Source of the DNA: an uncultured Lachnospiraceae bacterium
GTDB lineage: Bacteria; Bacillota; Clostridia; Lachnospirales; Lachnospiraceae
Length of the DNA stretch: 29,690 nt
Direction: 5' to 3'
Assembly (NCBI GenBank): GCA_910586255.1
Contig: CAJUHR010000043.1
Location: 1-29,690 of the forward strand
Shown here: piece by piece, positions 8,314 through 16,544 of the stretch
How the letters are laid out: each line of letters begins with the position of its first letter
How positions within the stretch are numbered: position 1 is the stretch's first letter
The notes under the pieces: generated by a model
Database searches by the model: none
Told to the model about the DNA's origin: nothing
Seen by the model: only the letters and a program-made list of their open reading frames with translations
Position numbers and translations under genes: made by a program

Positions 8314-8531
8314 TGTTAAAGTACCCCTTTCCCTTGAAAAGTTTGTTAAACTTGTAACTTATGGTGAAATTGTATCATAGAAGGAGGAAAAGTGATATAA
8401 CCTATGTTATGTTTTGTGATTTTTTTGTCGAAGCCCTGGGGGGAACATTGTGGATAATCGATAAACGAAAAGCTTTATTGGAAAAAGGGCAGACCAGCCA
8501 TGCGGCAATTTGTATTTTTATACATTTCCAC
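8314..8531. other. divergent intergenic region between anion transporter and ABC operon
   Basis: This stretch lies between divergently transcribed genes and forms a 434-base gap together with the promoter and leader described next. It should hold the transporter promoter. TATGATACAAT on the minus strand near 8370-8380 is -10-like, but no convincing -35 was found. A plus-strand ORF of 65 codons here has no ribosome site and is not supported. Confidence 0.5.
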
Positions 8532-8559
8532 TTGATATTTTTTAAAAAGTATGTATAAT
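8532..8559 (+). promoter_or_regulatory. strong sigma-A promoter of the amino acid ABC operon
   Basis: TTGATA (8532-8537), a 16-base spacer and a perfect TATAAT (8554-8559) lie in an AT-rich context. Transcription would start near 8566 and leave a leader of about 180 bases before the binding-protein gene. Confidence 0.75.
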
Positions 8560-8564
8560 GGATA

Positions 8565-8747
8565 AAGTCAGTGTCAGTTCAGATTGCTGGATTGTTGCTG
8601 AGATTTGGAAGATTTGGAAAGTTATTATATTTATGCAGAGTATCCATGAAAATTATCCCGAATGTCCCACGATATGACACAGGTGCCAAAAGGTCGGGCA
8701 TTGGGTGCCGGGAGAGGGCAGGATACTCCAAAGAGGAGGAAAAAATT
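8565..8747 (+). other. long 5' leader of the amino acid ABC operon
   Basis: About 180 bases separate the predicted transcription start from the ATG at 8748. No T-box sequence, known riboswitch core or clear terminator stem was recognised. CTCC (8726-8729) can pair with GGAG (8735-8738) of the ribosome site across a five-base loop, but the stem is short. The remainder shows nothing I can name. Confidence 0.4.
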
Positions 8748-9695
8748 ATGAAGAAGAAGCTTTTGGCATTGGGCCTTGCGGCAACCATGGCGGCATCCCT
8801 GGCAGGATGCGGAGGGAACAAGACGGCAGAGACTACCACGGCGGCAACAGAGGCAGTTGCCACAACAGAGGCGGCATCAGAGACTTCCGCCGAGGCGGCT
8901 GACACGGAGGCAGAGAGCACAGAGGCAGCCCCAGAGCTTTTGACGGTTACGCAGGGAAAGCTGACTGTTGCCACCAGCCCGGATTTTGCACCTTATGAGT
9001 TTTATGCCATCGGCGAGGATGGAACTCCTGCTCTGGCAGGCTTTGATATGGCCCTGGCTCAGTATATTGCCGATGATCTGGGACTGGAGCTTGAGGTGGT
9101 TACGGTGGATTTTGACGGTGTGCTCAGTGAGCTGCAGACCAAGTCCGTGGATCTTGGAATGGCAGGGCTGTCTCCGGATCCCAAGCGTGAGGGAATCATG
9201 GACTTTTCCGATTTATATTATATCGGCGGACAGTCCCTGGTTACGGTAAAGGCAAATGCAGACACCTACAATTCTTTTGAGGCCATCAATAAACCGGAGG
9301 TTTCCGTAGGCGCCCAGATCGGATCCATCCAGATGGATTTGGCCACCGCCAACAGCCCGGACGCGGATATTGTGCCTCTTCCCAAGGTGACGGATATTAT
9401 TGCCGAGCTGCTGTCCGGAAAGATGGATGCGGCATATATTGAGACGGATGTGGCTAAGAGCTATCAGAAGAATTATCCGGAGCTGGAGATTGTCTTGGAT
9501 GTTCCCTATGATCAGGAGGGCTCCGCCATCGGCGTCTGCAAGGACAACGAAGGCCTGCTGGCGGCAGTCAATGCTTCCATCGGAAAAGCCTTAGAGGACG
9601 GTTCCATGGAGAAATTCATTGCAGAGGCCAATGAGCTGGCATCTGGTGAGAAGTACGAGGGCCTGTTAGATGAGAGCGGCCAGGTACAGCAGTAA
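8748..9695 (+). CDS. amino acid ABC transporter substrate-binding lipoprotein
   Basis: This is a 315-residue membrane-anchored binding protein for a polar amino acid or small peptide-like substrate. The signal peptide MKKKLLALGLAATMAASLAGC ends in a lipobox with Cys 21. A Thr/Ala/Glu-rich linker follows to about residue 65, then a single SBP_bac_3 domain that begins LTVATSPDFAPYEF and includes GFDMALAQYIADDLGLELE and the family's late GKMDAAYIETDVA. The start is set at 8748 because GAGGAGGA precedes it and the lipoprotein signal begins there; the frame is open further upstream but would hide the signal peptide. It is the first gene of a four-gene operon. Confidence 0.93.
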   Translation: MKKKLLALGLAATMAASLAGCGGNKTAETTTAATEAVATTEAASETSAEAADTEAESTEAAPELLTVTQGKLTVATSPDFAPYEFYAIGEDGTPALAGFDMALAQYIADDLGLELEVVTVDFDGVLSELQTKSVDLGMAGLSPDPKREGIMDFSDLYYIGGQSLVTVKANADTYNSFEAINKPEVSVGAQIGSIQMDLATANSPDADIVPLPKVTDIIAELLSGKMDAAYIETDVAKSYQKNYPELEIVLDVPYDQEGSAIGVCKDNEGLLAAVNASIGKALEDGSMEKFIAEANELASGEKYEGLLDESGQVQQ

Positions 9696-9713
9696 GCTTA
9701 TCCATTGATATTT

Positions 9714-9742
9714 GATTCCTCCCCTGTATTGCGGGAGGAATC
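9714..9742 (+). terminator. hairpin between binding-protein and permease genes (attenuating or stabilising)
   Basis: GATTCCTCCC pairs perfectly with GGGAGGAATC around a nine-base loop, 19 bases after the binding-protein stop. The tail TGTGTTTC is not a full U-tract. Such hairpins after the first gene commonly stop some transcripts or protect the 3' end, so that more binding protein than membrane components is made. Confidence 0.6.
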
Positions 9743-9792
9743 TGTGTTTCATGGGGGATGCCTGAGGAGAACGATTGTGGAAGGAGCGTTTT

Positions 9793-10578
9793 ATGGATCA
9801 GTTTATTCAGTTAGATAATTTTTCAAAAATCATACCATATGCCCAGCTTTTCAGACAGGGAATGTTGGTGACGATTCTTTTGTCTTTATTTACCGTAATC
9901 ATTGGTTTTTGCATTGCTTTGGTTCTGGCTTTAATGCGGATGTCCAATGTCCGTCCTTTTCGGAGTCTGGGATTGGACGAGAACGGACATTTGCGAGAAA
10001 CGGGTTTTCTGGCCCTGATAAGCCGGTTTAATCCTCTGAGCTTTCTAGCCACCGCGTATGTGGAAATTTTGCGTTCCACGCCGGTTCTGGTTCAGATATT
10101 TATTGTCTACTACGGAGTGTTCAGTTTGATTAAGCTTCCCTCCTTTCAGATGTTCGGGTTTATTAAATTTGACCGCTTCTTCCCTGGTGTTGTGGCTTTG
10201 GGTATGAACTCCGGCGCGTATCTGTGCGAGATTATCCGGGCGGGGATCCAGTCGATTGACGGGGGACAAACGGAGGCGGCCCGTTCCCTGGGGCTTTCTC
10301 AGACACAAAATCTGCGCTACATTATCCTGCCTCAGGCGCTGAAAAATATTTTGCCGGCCATTGCCAATGAATTTGTGGTAATCATCAAGGAATCGGCCAT
10401 TACATATACAATCGGCGTGCAGGATATTATGTCGGCGGTAAACGCGGTGAAGGGTGCAACCTTTGTGATTGTGGAACCTCTGCTAGTGGCAACGGCAGTT
10501 TACTTCTGCCTTTGCTTCCCCACCTCCAAGATTATTGCCTATTTTGAAAGGAGAATGAGCCATGGCGACAAGAGATAG
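9793..10578 (+). CDS. amino acid ABC transporter permease
   Basis: This 261-residue integral membrane protein is of the HisM/GlnP type. It has about five membrane segments and the cytoplasmic EAA loop (EAARSLGLSQTQNLRYIILP), which docks onto the ATPase. A charged stretch at about residues 55-80 (between the first and second membrane segments) is longer than in many relatives. The start at ATG 9793 is preceded by AAGGAG with six bases spacing; the alternative TTG at 9775 has no such site. Its 3' end overlaps the ATPase gene by 17 bases, which suggests translational coupling. Confidence 0.92.
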   Translation: MDQFIQLDNFSKIIPYAQLFRQGMLVTILLSLFTVIIGFCIALVLALMRMSNVRPFRSLGLDENGHLRETGFLALISRFNPLSFLATAYVEILRSTPVLVQIFIVYYGVFSLIKLPSFQMFGFIKFDRFFPGVVALGMNSGAYLCEIIRAGIQSIDGGQTEAARSLGLSQTQNLRYIILPQALKNILPAIANEFVVIIKESAITYTIGVQDIMSAVNAVKGATFVIVEPLLVATAVYFCLCFPTSKIIAYFERRMSHGDKR

Positions 10579-11338
10579 CTTAATCCAGGTGTCGGATCTG
10601 AAGAAGCATTACAATATGGGCGCCATCAAGGCGCTGGACGGGGTGACGGTTGACATCAATAAGGGTGACGTGATGGTGGTAATTGGGCCCTCCGGATCGG
10701 GAAAATCCACATTTCTGCGGAGCCTGAACCTTTTGGAAGAACCCACAGGCGGGGCCATTATCTTTGACGGTGTGGACATTACCAGGAAAAAGTATAAGGA
10801 TGAGAGCGGGAAGACAGTGAAGCTGGATATTGATAAGCTTCGGCAGAAGATGGGCATGGTGTTCCAGCATTTTAATCTGTTTCCCCACATGACAATTCTG
10901 GAAAATATGATTCTGGCGCCTGTAAAGGTAAAGGGAATAAGCAGGGCGGAGGCAGAGGAGAAAGCCCTGGCTCTTTTGGACCGGGTAGGACTTAAGGACC
11001 GGGCGGGGGCCTATCCGATACAGCTTTCCGGCGGCCAGAAGCAGCGGGTGGCCATTGTCCGGGCCCTGGCCATGGAGCCCCAGGTGATGCTGTTTGACGA
11101 GCCCACCTCGGCGCTGGATCCGGAGATGGTGGGAGAGGTGCTGGATGTAATGAAGGAGCTGGCAAAGGAAGGAATGACCATGGTGGTGGTGACTCATGAG
11201 ATGGGCTTTGCCAGGGAGGTGGGCAACCGGGTGCTGTTTATGGCCGATGGGATGCTTTTGGAACAGGGAGCTCCGGAGGAGATCTTCGGGAATCCAGGGA
11301 GCCCGCGGCTGAAGGATTTTTTGGCCAAGGTGCTGTAG
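10562..11338 (+). CDS. amino acid ABC transporter ATP-binding protein
   Basis: This 258-residue ATPase would power the neighbouring permease. All motifs are intact: Walker A GPSGSGKST at 42-50, Q-loop at about 102, signature LSGGQ at 155-159, Walker B VMLFDE at 175-180, and the H-loop in VVTHEM near 208. It belongs to the polar-amino-acid (GlnQ/HisP) subgroup. A lysine-rich insert of about 15 residues (RKKYKDESGKTVKLD) before the Q-loop is frequent in clostridial members. AAAGGAG within the permease gene's end precedes the ATG. The hydrolase gene begins 22 bases after the stop. Confidence 0.93.
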   Translation: MATRDSLIQVSDLKKHYNMGAIKALDGVTVDINKGDVMVVIGPSGSGKSTFLRSLNLLEEPTGGAIIFDGVDITRKKYKDESGKTVKLDIDKLRQKMGMVFQHFNLFPHMTILENMILAPVKVKGISRAEAEEKALALLDRVGLKDRAGAYPIQLSGGQKQRVAIVRALAMEPQVMLFDEPTSALDPEMVGEVLDVMKELAKEGMTMVVVTHEMGFAREVGNRVLFMADGMLLEQGAPEEIFGNPGSPRLKDFLAKVL

Positions 11339-11360
11339 CATGACCGGGGAGGAGAAGAAA

Positions 11361-12803
11361 ATGTCAAAGGAAAAACAGGCGGCTCTGGCTGCTATTGAAG
11401 AGAAGCGGCAGTTGATTGCAGAAGCGGCAGATCATATCTGGGAATTTGCCGAGCTGTCCTTGATGGAGGAAAAATCTGCGGCCTTTTACTGTGAGCTTTT
11501 GGAACGGGAGGGCTTTCAGGTGGAGAGGGGCATCTGTCAGATTGAAACGGCCTTTTCAGCCAGCTTCGGCAGCGGTCGTCCCGTAATCGGGTTGTTGGCT
11601 GAGTATGATGCTCTGTCCGGCCTGTCCCAGAAGGGAGGAAGCCTGGTCAGGGAAGAACTCATTCCCGGCGGAACTGGTCACGGATGCGGCCACAATCTTC
11701 TGGGAGCCGGCGCGTTGGCGGCGGCTTTGGGGGTAAAGGCGTATCTGGAAAAAACAGGGCGGCAGGGCACGGTGGTACTTTATGGCTGTCCCGGCGAGGA
11801 GGGCGGCGCGGCCAAGGCGTTTATGGCCAGGGATGGTTTGTGGAAGTCCTTGGACGGGGCTCTTACCTGGCATCCCGAGGATGTGAACGAGGTGTGCACC
11901 GGTTCTTCCAATTCCTGCATTCAGGTTCAATATAAGTTTACCGGTGTGGCTTCCCATGCGGCGGGGGCGCCGGATAAGGGGCGGAGCGCCCTGGACGCGG
12001 TGGAGCTGATGAACATCGGCGTCCAGTTTTTGCGGGAGCATATGAGCGATAAGGCCCGGGTTCATTATGCTATTACCGATGGGGGCGGCTGCAGCCCCAA
12101 CGTGGTTCAGCCCAGAGCCAGCGTGTTATATATGGTGCGTTCCAACCATGTGGCAGAGGCCGTTGAGCTGCAAAAGCGGGTGGATCGGATTGCCCGGGGG
12201 GCAGCTCTGATGACCGATACCACCTTTGAGCGGCAGTTTATTGACGGCCTGGCGGACACGGTCAGCAATCATGTGCTGGAGCAGGTGCTCTATGACAATT
12301 TTAAGGAGCTGGGGGTGCCGGAGTACACCGATGAGGAGCACAGCTTTGCAGATGCCCTGGCAAAGACCTATCCGGGCAGCGATGAAATTCCCGGAATTGC
12401 CGCCAAATACGATGGGGACGTTAAGGAGCAGGTCAGGGTCCTCCGCGAAAAAAAGGGCCATGCCATGAATGAATTTCTGGCGCCGCTGTACAAGGGGGAA
12501 GCTTTTCAGGCAGGCTCTACCGATGTGGGAGACGTAAGCTGGCTGACGCCCACGGCTCAGATCCATGTGGCGGCCTGGCCCAACGGATGTCCGGGACACA
12601 GCTGGCAGAACGTGTCCTGCGACCGGACGGAGATCGGCCATAAGGCGGCAGTTCACGCGGGGAAGGTTCTGGCGGCAGCGGCGGTGGATCTTTTGGAGAA
12701 ACCGGAGATTTTAAAGGAAGCCAGGGAGGAGTTTGCACGGCGCACAAAAGAGAGATATGTGTGCCCCATTCCGGAGGATGCGGTGCCGGTGGTGCCGGAG
12801 TGA
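11361..12803 (+). CDS. M20-family amidohydrolase (AbgB-like)
   Basis: This is a 480-residue cytoplasmic zinc peptidase/amidohydrolase of the M20D type. Metal-site segments are visible: TGHGCGHNLLG, then the catalytic CPGEEGG, WHPED, and a late GHSW. The C-terminal part, with TPTAQIHVAAWPNGCPGHSW, is closest to the AbgB group that splits p-aminobenzoyl-glutamate and similar N-acyl amino acids. The middle (about 190-310) is the dimerisation domain. The start at 11361 has GGGGAGG eight bases upstream; the ATG at 11340 has none. As the fourth gene of the ABC operon it probably cleaves what the transporter imports. Confidence 0.87.
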   Translation: MSKEKQAALAAIEEKRQLIAEAADHIWEFAELSLMEEKSAAFYCELLEREGFQVERGICQIETAFSASFGSGRPVIGLLAEYDALSGLSQKGGSLVREELIPGGTGHGCGHNLLGAGALAAALGVKAYLEKTGRQGTVVLYGCPGEEGGAAKAFMARDGLWKSLDGALTWHPEDVNEVCTGSSNSCIQVQYKFTGVASHAAGAPDKGRSALDAVELMNIGVQFLREHMSDKARVHYAITDGGGCSPNVVQPRASVLYMVRSNHVAEAVELQKRVDRIARGAALMTDTTFERQFIDGLADTVSNHVLEQVLYDNFKELGVPEYTDEEHSFADALAKTYPGSDEIPGIAAKYDGDVKEQVRVLREKKGHAMNEFLAPLYKGEAFQAGSTDVGDVSWLTPTAQIHVAAWPNGCPGHSWQNVSCDRTEIGHKAAVHAGKVLAAAAVDLLEKPEILKEAREEFARRTKERYVCPIPEDAVPVVPE

Positions 12804-12819
12804 GGAACGGATTTTTGCA

Positions 12820-12853
12820 GGTTGCTGTGAATGTATGTGAACAGTAACCTTTT
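12820..12853 (+). terminator. terminator of the ABC/M20 operon (first of two)
   Basis: GGTTGCTGT and ACAGTAACC form a nine-pair stem with one G-U pair around a 12-base loop, followed directly by TTTT. It lies 17 bases after the amidohydrolase stop. Confidence 0.65.
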
Positions 12854-12879
12854 AGAAAGTATTTAGAATATTTTTACAG

Positions 12880-12909
12880 AAGCCAGGTTTAAAAAAGCTG
12901 GCTTTTGTT
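12880..12909 (+). terminator. second tandem terminator upstream of ftsH
   Basis: AAGCCAG and CTGGCTT pair around an A-rich 11-base loop and run into TTTTGTT. With the hairpin at 12,820 it forms a tandem terminator before the ftsH-type gene. Confidence 0.6.
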
Positions 12910-12916
12910 GTATACT
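12888..12916 (+). promoter_or_regulatory. possible ftsH promoter overlapping the terminator
   Basis: TTTAAA (12888-12893), a 17-base spacer and TATACT (12911-12916) could form a sigma-A promoter. The -35 match is only partial. It would give a leader of about 80 bases. Confidence 0.35.
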
Positions 12917-13004
12917 AATATCAATAGGCAGAATAGGGCATTGTATGTGGTGTCTGTTCTGCTGAAAATACTTTTTAATGTGTTTTGCAGTGAGGAGAAA
13001 AGGA

Positions 13005-14843
13005 ATGGGAGTAAAGAAAGACGAACCAAAACAGCCTTCCCGAAAAAGCTGGCTCTATTATTACGGTATTGTTCTGATTGTCACGATGCTGCTCAATATG
13101 CTGGTGTTTCCTTCAGTCATGGAGCGGTCGGTGCGGGAGATTTCCTATGATCAGTTTTTGACTATGGTGGAGCAGGGCAAGGTGGAGCAGGTGGCCTTGC
13201 AGGATAAGCAGATCAGCTTTCTGGCAAAGAATGAGGAGGGAAAGCTGGGAGCATACAAAACGGGAATCTGGCCTGACGACAATCTGATGGAGAAGCTTCG
13301 TCAGACAGGGGTGATTTTTGCCAGGGAGATTCCCACCCAGGCATCGCCCCTTATGACGATCTTTTCCACCTGGATTATGCCGATTCTGATGTTTGTGATC
13401 ATCGGACAGCTGATGAGCCGCATATTGATGAAAAAGATGGGGGGCATGGGCAACGCCATGACCTTCGGCAAATCCAATGCCAAGATTTATGCAGAGACAG
13501 AGACAGGAAAGACCTTTGCGGATGTGGCCGGTCAGGAGGAGGCGAAGGAGGCCTTGAAGGAGATTGTGGATTTTCTTCACAATCCCCAGAAATATGCGGA
13601 GATCGGAGCCACCCTTCCCAAGGGCGCTCTGCTGACAGGCCCTCCGGGAACAGGAAAAACCCTTCTTGCCAAGGCAGTGGCAGGGGAGGCCCACGTGCTG
13701 TTTTTTTCCATCTCCGGCTCGGAGTTTGTGGAGATGTTTGCAGGCATGGGGGCGGCTAAGGTACGGGATCTGTTTAAACAGGCCAATGAGAAGGCTCCCT
13801 GTATTGTCTTTATCGATGAGATCGACACCATCGGCAAGAAAAGAGATGGTAGCGGATTTAGCGGCAACGATGAGCGGGAGCAGACCTTAAATCAGCTTCT
13901 GACCGAGATGGACGGCTTTGACGGAAAGAAGGGAGTCGTGATTCTGGCGGCTACCAACCGGCCGGATTCTCTTGACAAGGCGCTTTTGCGCCCGGGCCGG
14001 TTTGACCGGCGGGTGCCGGTGGAGCTTCCCGATTTAAAAGGACGGATTGCCATTTTGAAGGTACATGGAAAGAATGTAAAGCTGGGCGAGGATGTGAATT
14101 TTGACGAGATCGGCCGGGCCACCTCCGGCGCCAGCGGAGCGGAGCTTGCCAATATTGTCAATGAGGCTGCTCTGCGGGCCGTGCGTCAGGGACGCGGCGT
14201 GGTTTCTCAGGAGGATTTGGAGGAAAGCGTTGAGGTGGTGATTGCCGGATATCAGCGCAAGGACGCGTCTGTGTCGGAGAAGGAGAAGCGGATTGTGGCT
14301 TACCATGAGGTGGGACACGCTCTGGTGGCGGCATGTCAGAGCCACAGCGCTCCGGTTCACAAGATTACCATTATCCCCCGTACCTCCGGCGCTCTCGGAT
14401 ATACCATGCAGGTGGAGGAGGGAGAGAGGTTTCTTATGAGCAAGGAGGAGGCGCTCAACAAGATAGCCACCTTTACCGGAGGCCGGGCTGCCGAGGAATT
14501 TATGTTTAACTCCATCACCACCGGGGCCGCCAATGATATTGAGCAGGCTACCAAGCTGGCACGGGCCATGGTGACCCGCTATGGCATGAGCAGCCAGTTC
14601 GGCATGGTGGCCTTAGAGACCGTCAGCAACCAGTACTTAGGCGGAGACACCTCCATGGTCTGCGCCCCGGAGACAGCTAGAATGGTGGACGAGGAAGTGG
14701 TGAGGATTGTCAGGGAGCAGTATGACAAGGCCATGGGAATCTTAAAAGAAAACGCCGGAAAGCTCAATGAAATTTCTGCTTATTTGTTGGAAAGAGAAAC
14801 CATCAGTGGGGAAGAGTTTATGGAAATTTTAGAGAGAAAATAA
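13005..14843 (+). CDS. ftsH: FtsH-type ATP-dependent membrane zinc metalloprotease
   Basis: This 612-residue protein degrades misfolded membrane proteins and short-lived regulators. Two membrane segments (about 16-36 and 117-139) flank an extracytoplasmic domain. The AAA module has Walker A GPPGTGKT at 212-219, Walker B IVFIDE at 267-272 and a second region of homology ending GRFDRR at 331-336. The protease has HEVGH at 434-438. The pore loop reads MFAGMGA where most FtsH proteins have MFVGVGA. The start at 13005 has GGAG seven bases upstream. It ends just before a strong terminator. At 612 residues it is slightly shorter than many FtsH proteins at the C-terminus, and clostridial genomes often hold several paralogs, so this may not be the main one. 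Confidence 0.92.
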   Translation: MGVKKDEPKQPSRKSWLYYYGIVLIVTMLLNMLVFPSVMERSVREISYDQFLTMVEQGKVEQVALQDKQISFLAKNEEGKLGAYKTGIWPDDNLMEKLRQTGVIFAREIPTQASPLMTIFSTWIMPILMFVIIGQLMSRILMKKMGGMGNAMTFGKSNAKIYAETETGKTFADVAGQEEAKEALKEIVDFLHNPQKYAEIGATLPKGALLTGPPGTGKTLLAKAVAGEAHVLFFSISGSEFVEMFAGMGAAKVRDLFKQANEKAPCIVFIDEIDTIGKKRDGSGFSGNDEREQTLNQLLTEMDGFDGKKGVVILAATNRPDSLDKALLRPGRFDRRVPVELPDLKGRIAILKVHGKNVKLGEDVNFDEIGRATSGASGAELANIVNEAALRAVRQGRGVVSQEDLEESVEVVIAGYQRKDASVSEKEKRIVAYHEVGHALVAACQSHSAPVHKITIIPRTSGALGYTMQVEEGERFLMSKEEALNKIATFTGGRAAEEFMFNSITTGAANDIEQATKLARAMVTRYGMSSQFGMVALETVSNQYLGGDTSMVCAPETARMVDEEVVRIVREQYDKAMGILKENAGKLNEISAYLLERETISGEEFMEILERK

Positions 14844-14915
14844 GGATACCATCATACTCTTGACTGCCTGGAAGAGAACAGGTTAAGTGATATCCGGATA
14901 ATTATGAGCAGTCAG

Positions 14916-14957
14916 AAGGGGCCTGGACAAAATGTGATGATTTTGTCCAGGCCCCTT
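14916..14957 (+). terminator. strong bidirectional terminator between ftsH and the PepSY gene
   Basis: AAGGGGCCTGGACAAAA and its exact reverse complement form a 17-bp stem around an eight-base loop. On the plus strand a T-rich tail follows. It lies between convergent genes (73 bases after ftsH, 15 bases from the PepSY stop) and can serve both. Confidence 0.88.
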
Positions 14958-14972
14958 GTCTTACTTTACTTT

Positions 14973-15536
14973 TTATTTTTTCTTTTGAAGGGCAGCATGA
15001 CGGCGGGCGGAGCTGCTGTCTGAATCATAATCCCAGCTGGCTATCTCTCCGGTTTTCTGATCTATAGCATACTCATATTTTTGATAATCCTCTGTATAGA
15101 ATTCTACCTCATAGAACCATCTTCCGTCATCAATGTCTGATTCCTGCTTTAAAAAGGTTACCTGGTCAGCATCCAGGCCGGCATGGGTCAGAACAGTGTC
15201 CTTCGCCTCATCGAGGGTGACCTCGGTACCGGATACAGGGAAGGTATTTCTTTCGTATTCCGCAGAAAGGACAGCTCCGTATTCTGCCTGAATCTTATAT
15301 TCGTATTCCTCATAGTCTTTTGTCACGAACTCTACCTCAAAGACCGCGGTGCCATCATCCGTATCCTGTTCTGCAATCATAAATGACACATTTTCCATGT
15401 CAACGCCTGCATGCTCTAAGGCAATGGATTTGGCGTTTCCCTCTGTCACCTGGGCAGCAAAAACGCTTGATATGGTGGAAATGGTCAAAAGCCCTGTCAT
15501 GAGGATCGCTAAAAGGTAAGAATCCTTTTTTCTCAT
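14973..15536 (-). CDS. secreted protein with two PepSY domains
   Basis: This 187-residue exported protein has a signal peptide ending SSVFAA near residue 28. Two PepSY-like repeats follow (about 30-92 and 105-165), each with the pattern of an A-K-x-I/T-A/V-L-x-H-A-G helix and a strand pair with (V/Y)EVEF and (Y/K)EYEY or QKYEYAID. PepSY domains are often found in peptidase propeptides and regulatory proteins at the cell surface, where they are thought to restrain proteases. The tail is basic (RRHAALQKKK). ATG 15536 has GGAGG nine bases upstream; the ORF can be read from a TTG three codons earlier. A TATAAT (15612-15617, minus strand) is a plausible -10. Confidence 0.87.
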   Translation of the reverse strand: MRKKDSYLLAILMTGLLTISTISSVFAAQVTEGNAKSIALEHAGVDMENVSFMIAEQDTDDGTAVFEVEFVTKDYEEYEYKIQAEYGAVLSAEYERNTFPVSGTEVTLDEAKDTVLTHAGLDADQVTFLKQESDIDDGRWFYEVEFYTEDYQKYEYAIDQKTGEIASWDYDSDSSSARRHAALQKKK

Positions 15537-15819
15537 AATAATCAACCTCCTTAATCGCTGAAACTGCTTGAATTTGTAGCGCTGCCAGCCGATACCTCGA
15601 CTGATACTGTTATTATAGCGGAAAAAGGATGAAAATTATTTAAGAGTTTATTACATTTTTGTGAAGAAATGGCGCTGACTGGCCCGGTTTACCATATGAT
15701 CAGCGCGGTAAATGCGCAGACCTACCTGAGCAGTAACTAATCAGCATGGAAGACAATAGCTGCATAGAGCGCCTGATTGAAATATGCCGGTGATTGTGGT
15801 ATTCTTTTAGAAATACAAA

Positions 15820-16413
15820 TTGGGATTTGTGAAGGCAAATTATGACAAAATAGAAAAAATGATGGCAGGACAACTTTATGATTGCGGAGATACTGAATTA
15901 TTAACCCGATGGCATAAAGCTAAAGATTTAGCAAGAGATTATAATCAAACCAATTCTGCTGATGCTGAAGAAAAAGAAAGAATTTTAAGGGAGCTGCTTG
16001 GCGGAACTGGTAAAAACTTATGGATAACAGCACCTTTTTATGTTGATCATGGTAATAATATTTATTTCGGAAATAACTGCGAAGTGAATATGAATTATAC
16101 TTTTTTAGACGATAATATTATTCGTATTGGAGATAACGCTTTAATTGCGCCGAATGTACAAATATATACAGCGTTTCACCCAACAAATGCCATTGACCGT
16201 TTTGGAGTACCTAAAGAAGATGGCTCATTTGAATTTTGCAAAACACAAACGGCACCAGTTATCATAGGCAACAATGTATGGATTGGCGGTGGAGCCATCA
16301 TAATGCCGGGAGTTACAATCGGAAACAATGTGGTAATTGGCGCGGGGAGTGTTGTTACAAAAGACATTCCTGACAATGTCATAGCATATGGAAATCCGTG
16401 TCAAGCAGCATGA
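15820..16413 (+). CDS. sugar O-acetyltransferase (maltose/galactoside type), C-terminally frameshifted
   Basis: This is a left-handed beta-helix acetyltransferase of about 197 residues that would acetylate a sugar hydroxyl. The N-terminal cap helix contains the family motif MMAGQLYD. Hexapeptide repeats follow, with the catalytic-region TAFHPTNAIDRF and the end motif IAYGNPC. Two oddities stand out. There is no ATG or ribosome site at the 5' end; TTG 15820 or GTG 15829 must be assumed, so the start may be damaged. The frame stops right after NPCQAA, while another frame (16410-16442) continues MRKQINIIKE, close to the usual family tail, so a small indel near 16,405 has cut the C-terminus. The gene is much more AT-rich than the backbone before 15,600. 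Confidence 0.82.
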   Translation: MGFVKANYDKIEKMMAGQLYDCGDTELLTRWHKAKDLARDYNQTNSADAEEKERILRELLGGTGKNLWITAPFYVDHGNNIYFGNNCEVNMNYTFLDDNIIRIGDNALIAPNVQIYTAFHPTNAIDRFGVPKEDGSFEFCKTQTAPVIIGNNVWIGGGAIIMPGVTIGNNVVIGAGSVVTKDIPDNVIAYGNPCQAA

Positions 16414-16425
16414 GAAAACAAATAA

Positions 16426-16527
16426 ATATTATTAAGGAATAGAGAATTGTTTGGCTTTGAACTGACGGAAGAGGAGACGAGAAAGAATATTCTCCCTTCA
16501 ATATCCGAGCAAGCTCGCAAAGGCTGA
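16426..16527 (+). pseudogene. short coding remnant
   Basis: An open frame without a start codon gives a coding-like C-terminal scrap (FGFELTEEETRKNILPSISE, then QARKG and a stop). I cannot assign it to a family. It lies between the frameshifted acetyltransferase and the DUF1848 gene, and points to deletion of a larger gene here. Confidence 0.3.
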
Positions 16528-16544
16528 TAAAGAAAGAGGGTAAA

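Noticed and set aside
8361..8558. Plus-strand ORF of 65 codons upstream of the ABC operon
   Set aside because: It runs into the operon promoter, has no ribosome site and no coding signature.
10580..11341. Minus-strand ORF of 253 codons opposite the ABC ATPase gene
   Set aside because: It is antisense to an ATPase with all motifs intact and is very His/Leu/Gln rich, as expected for a shadow frame.
15669..15740. Short ORF of 23 codons upstream of the sugar acetyltransferase
   Set aside because: No usable ribosome site and too short to judge; possibly a remnant at the island border.
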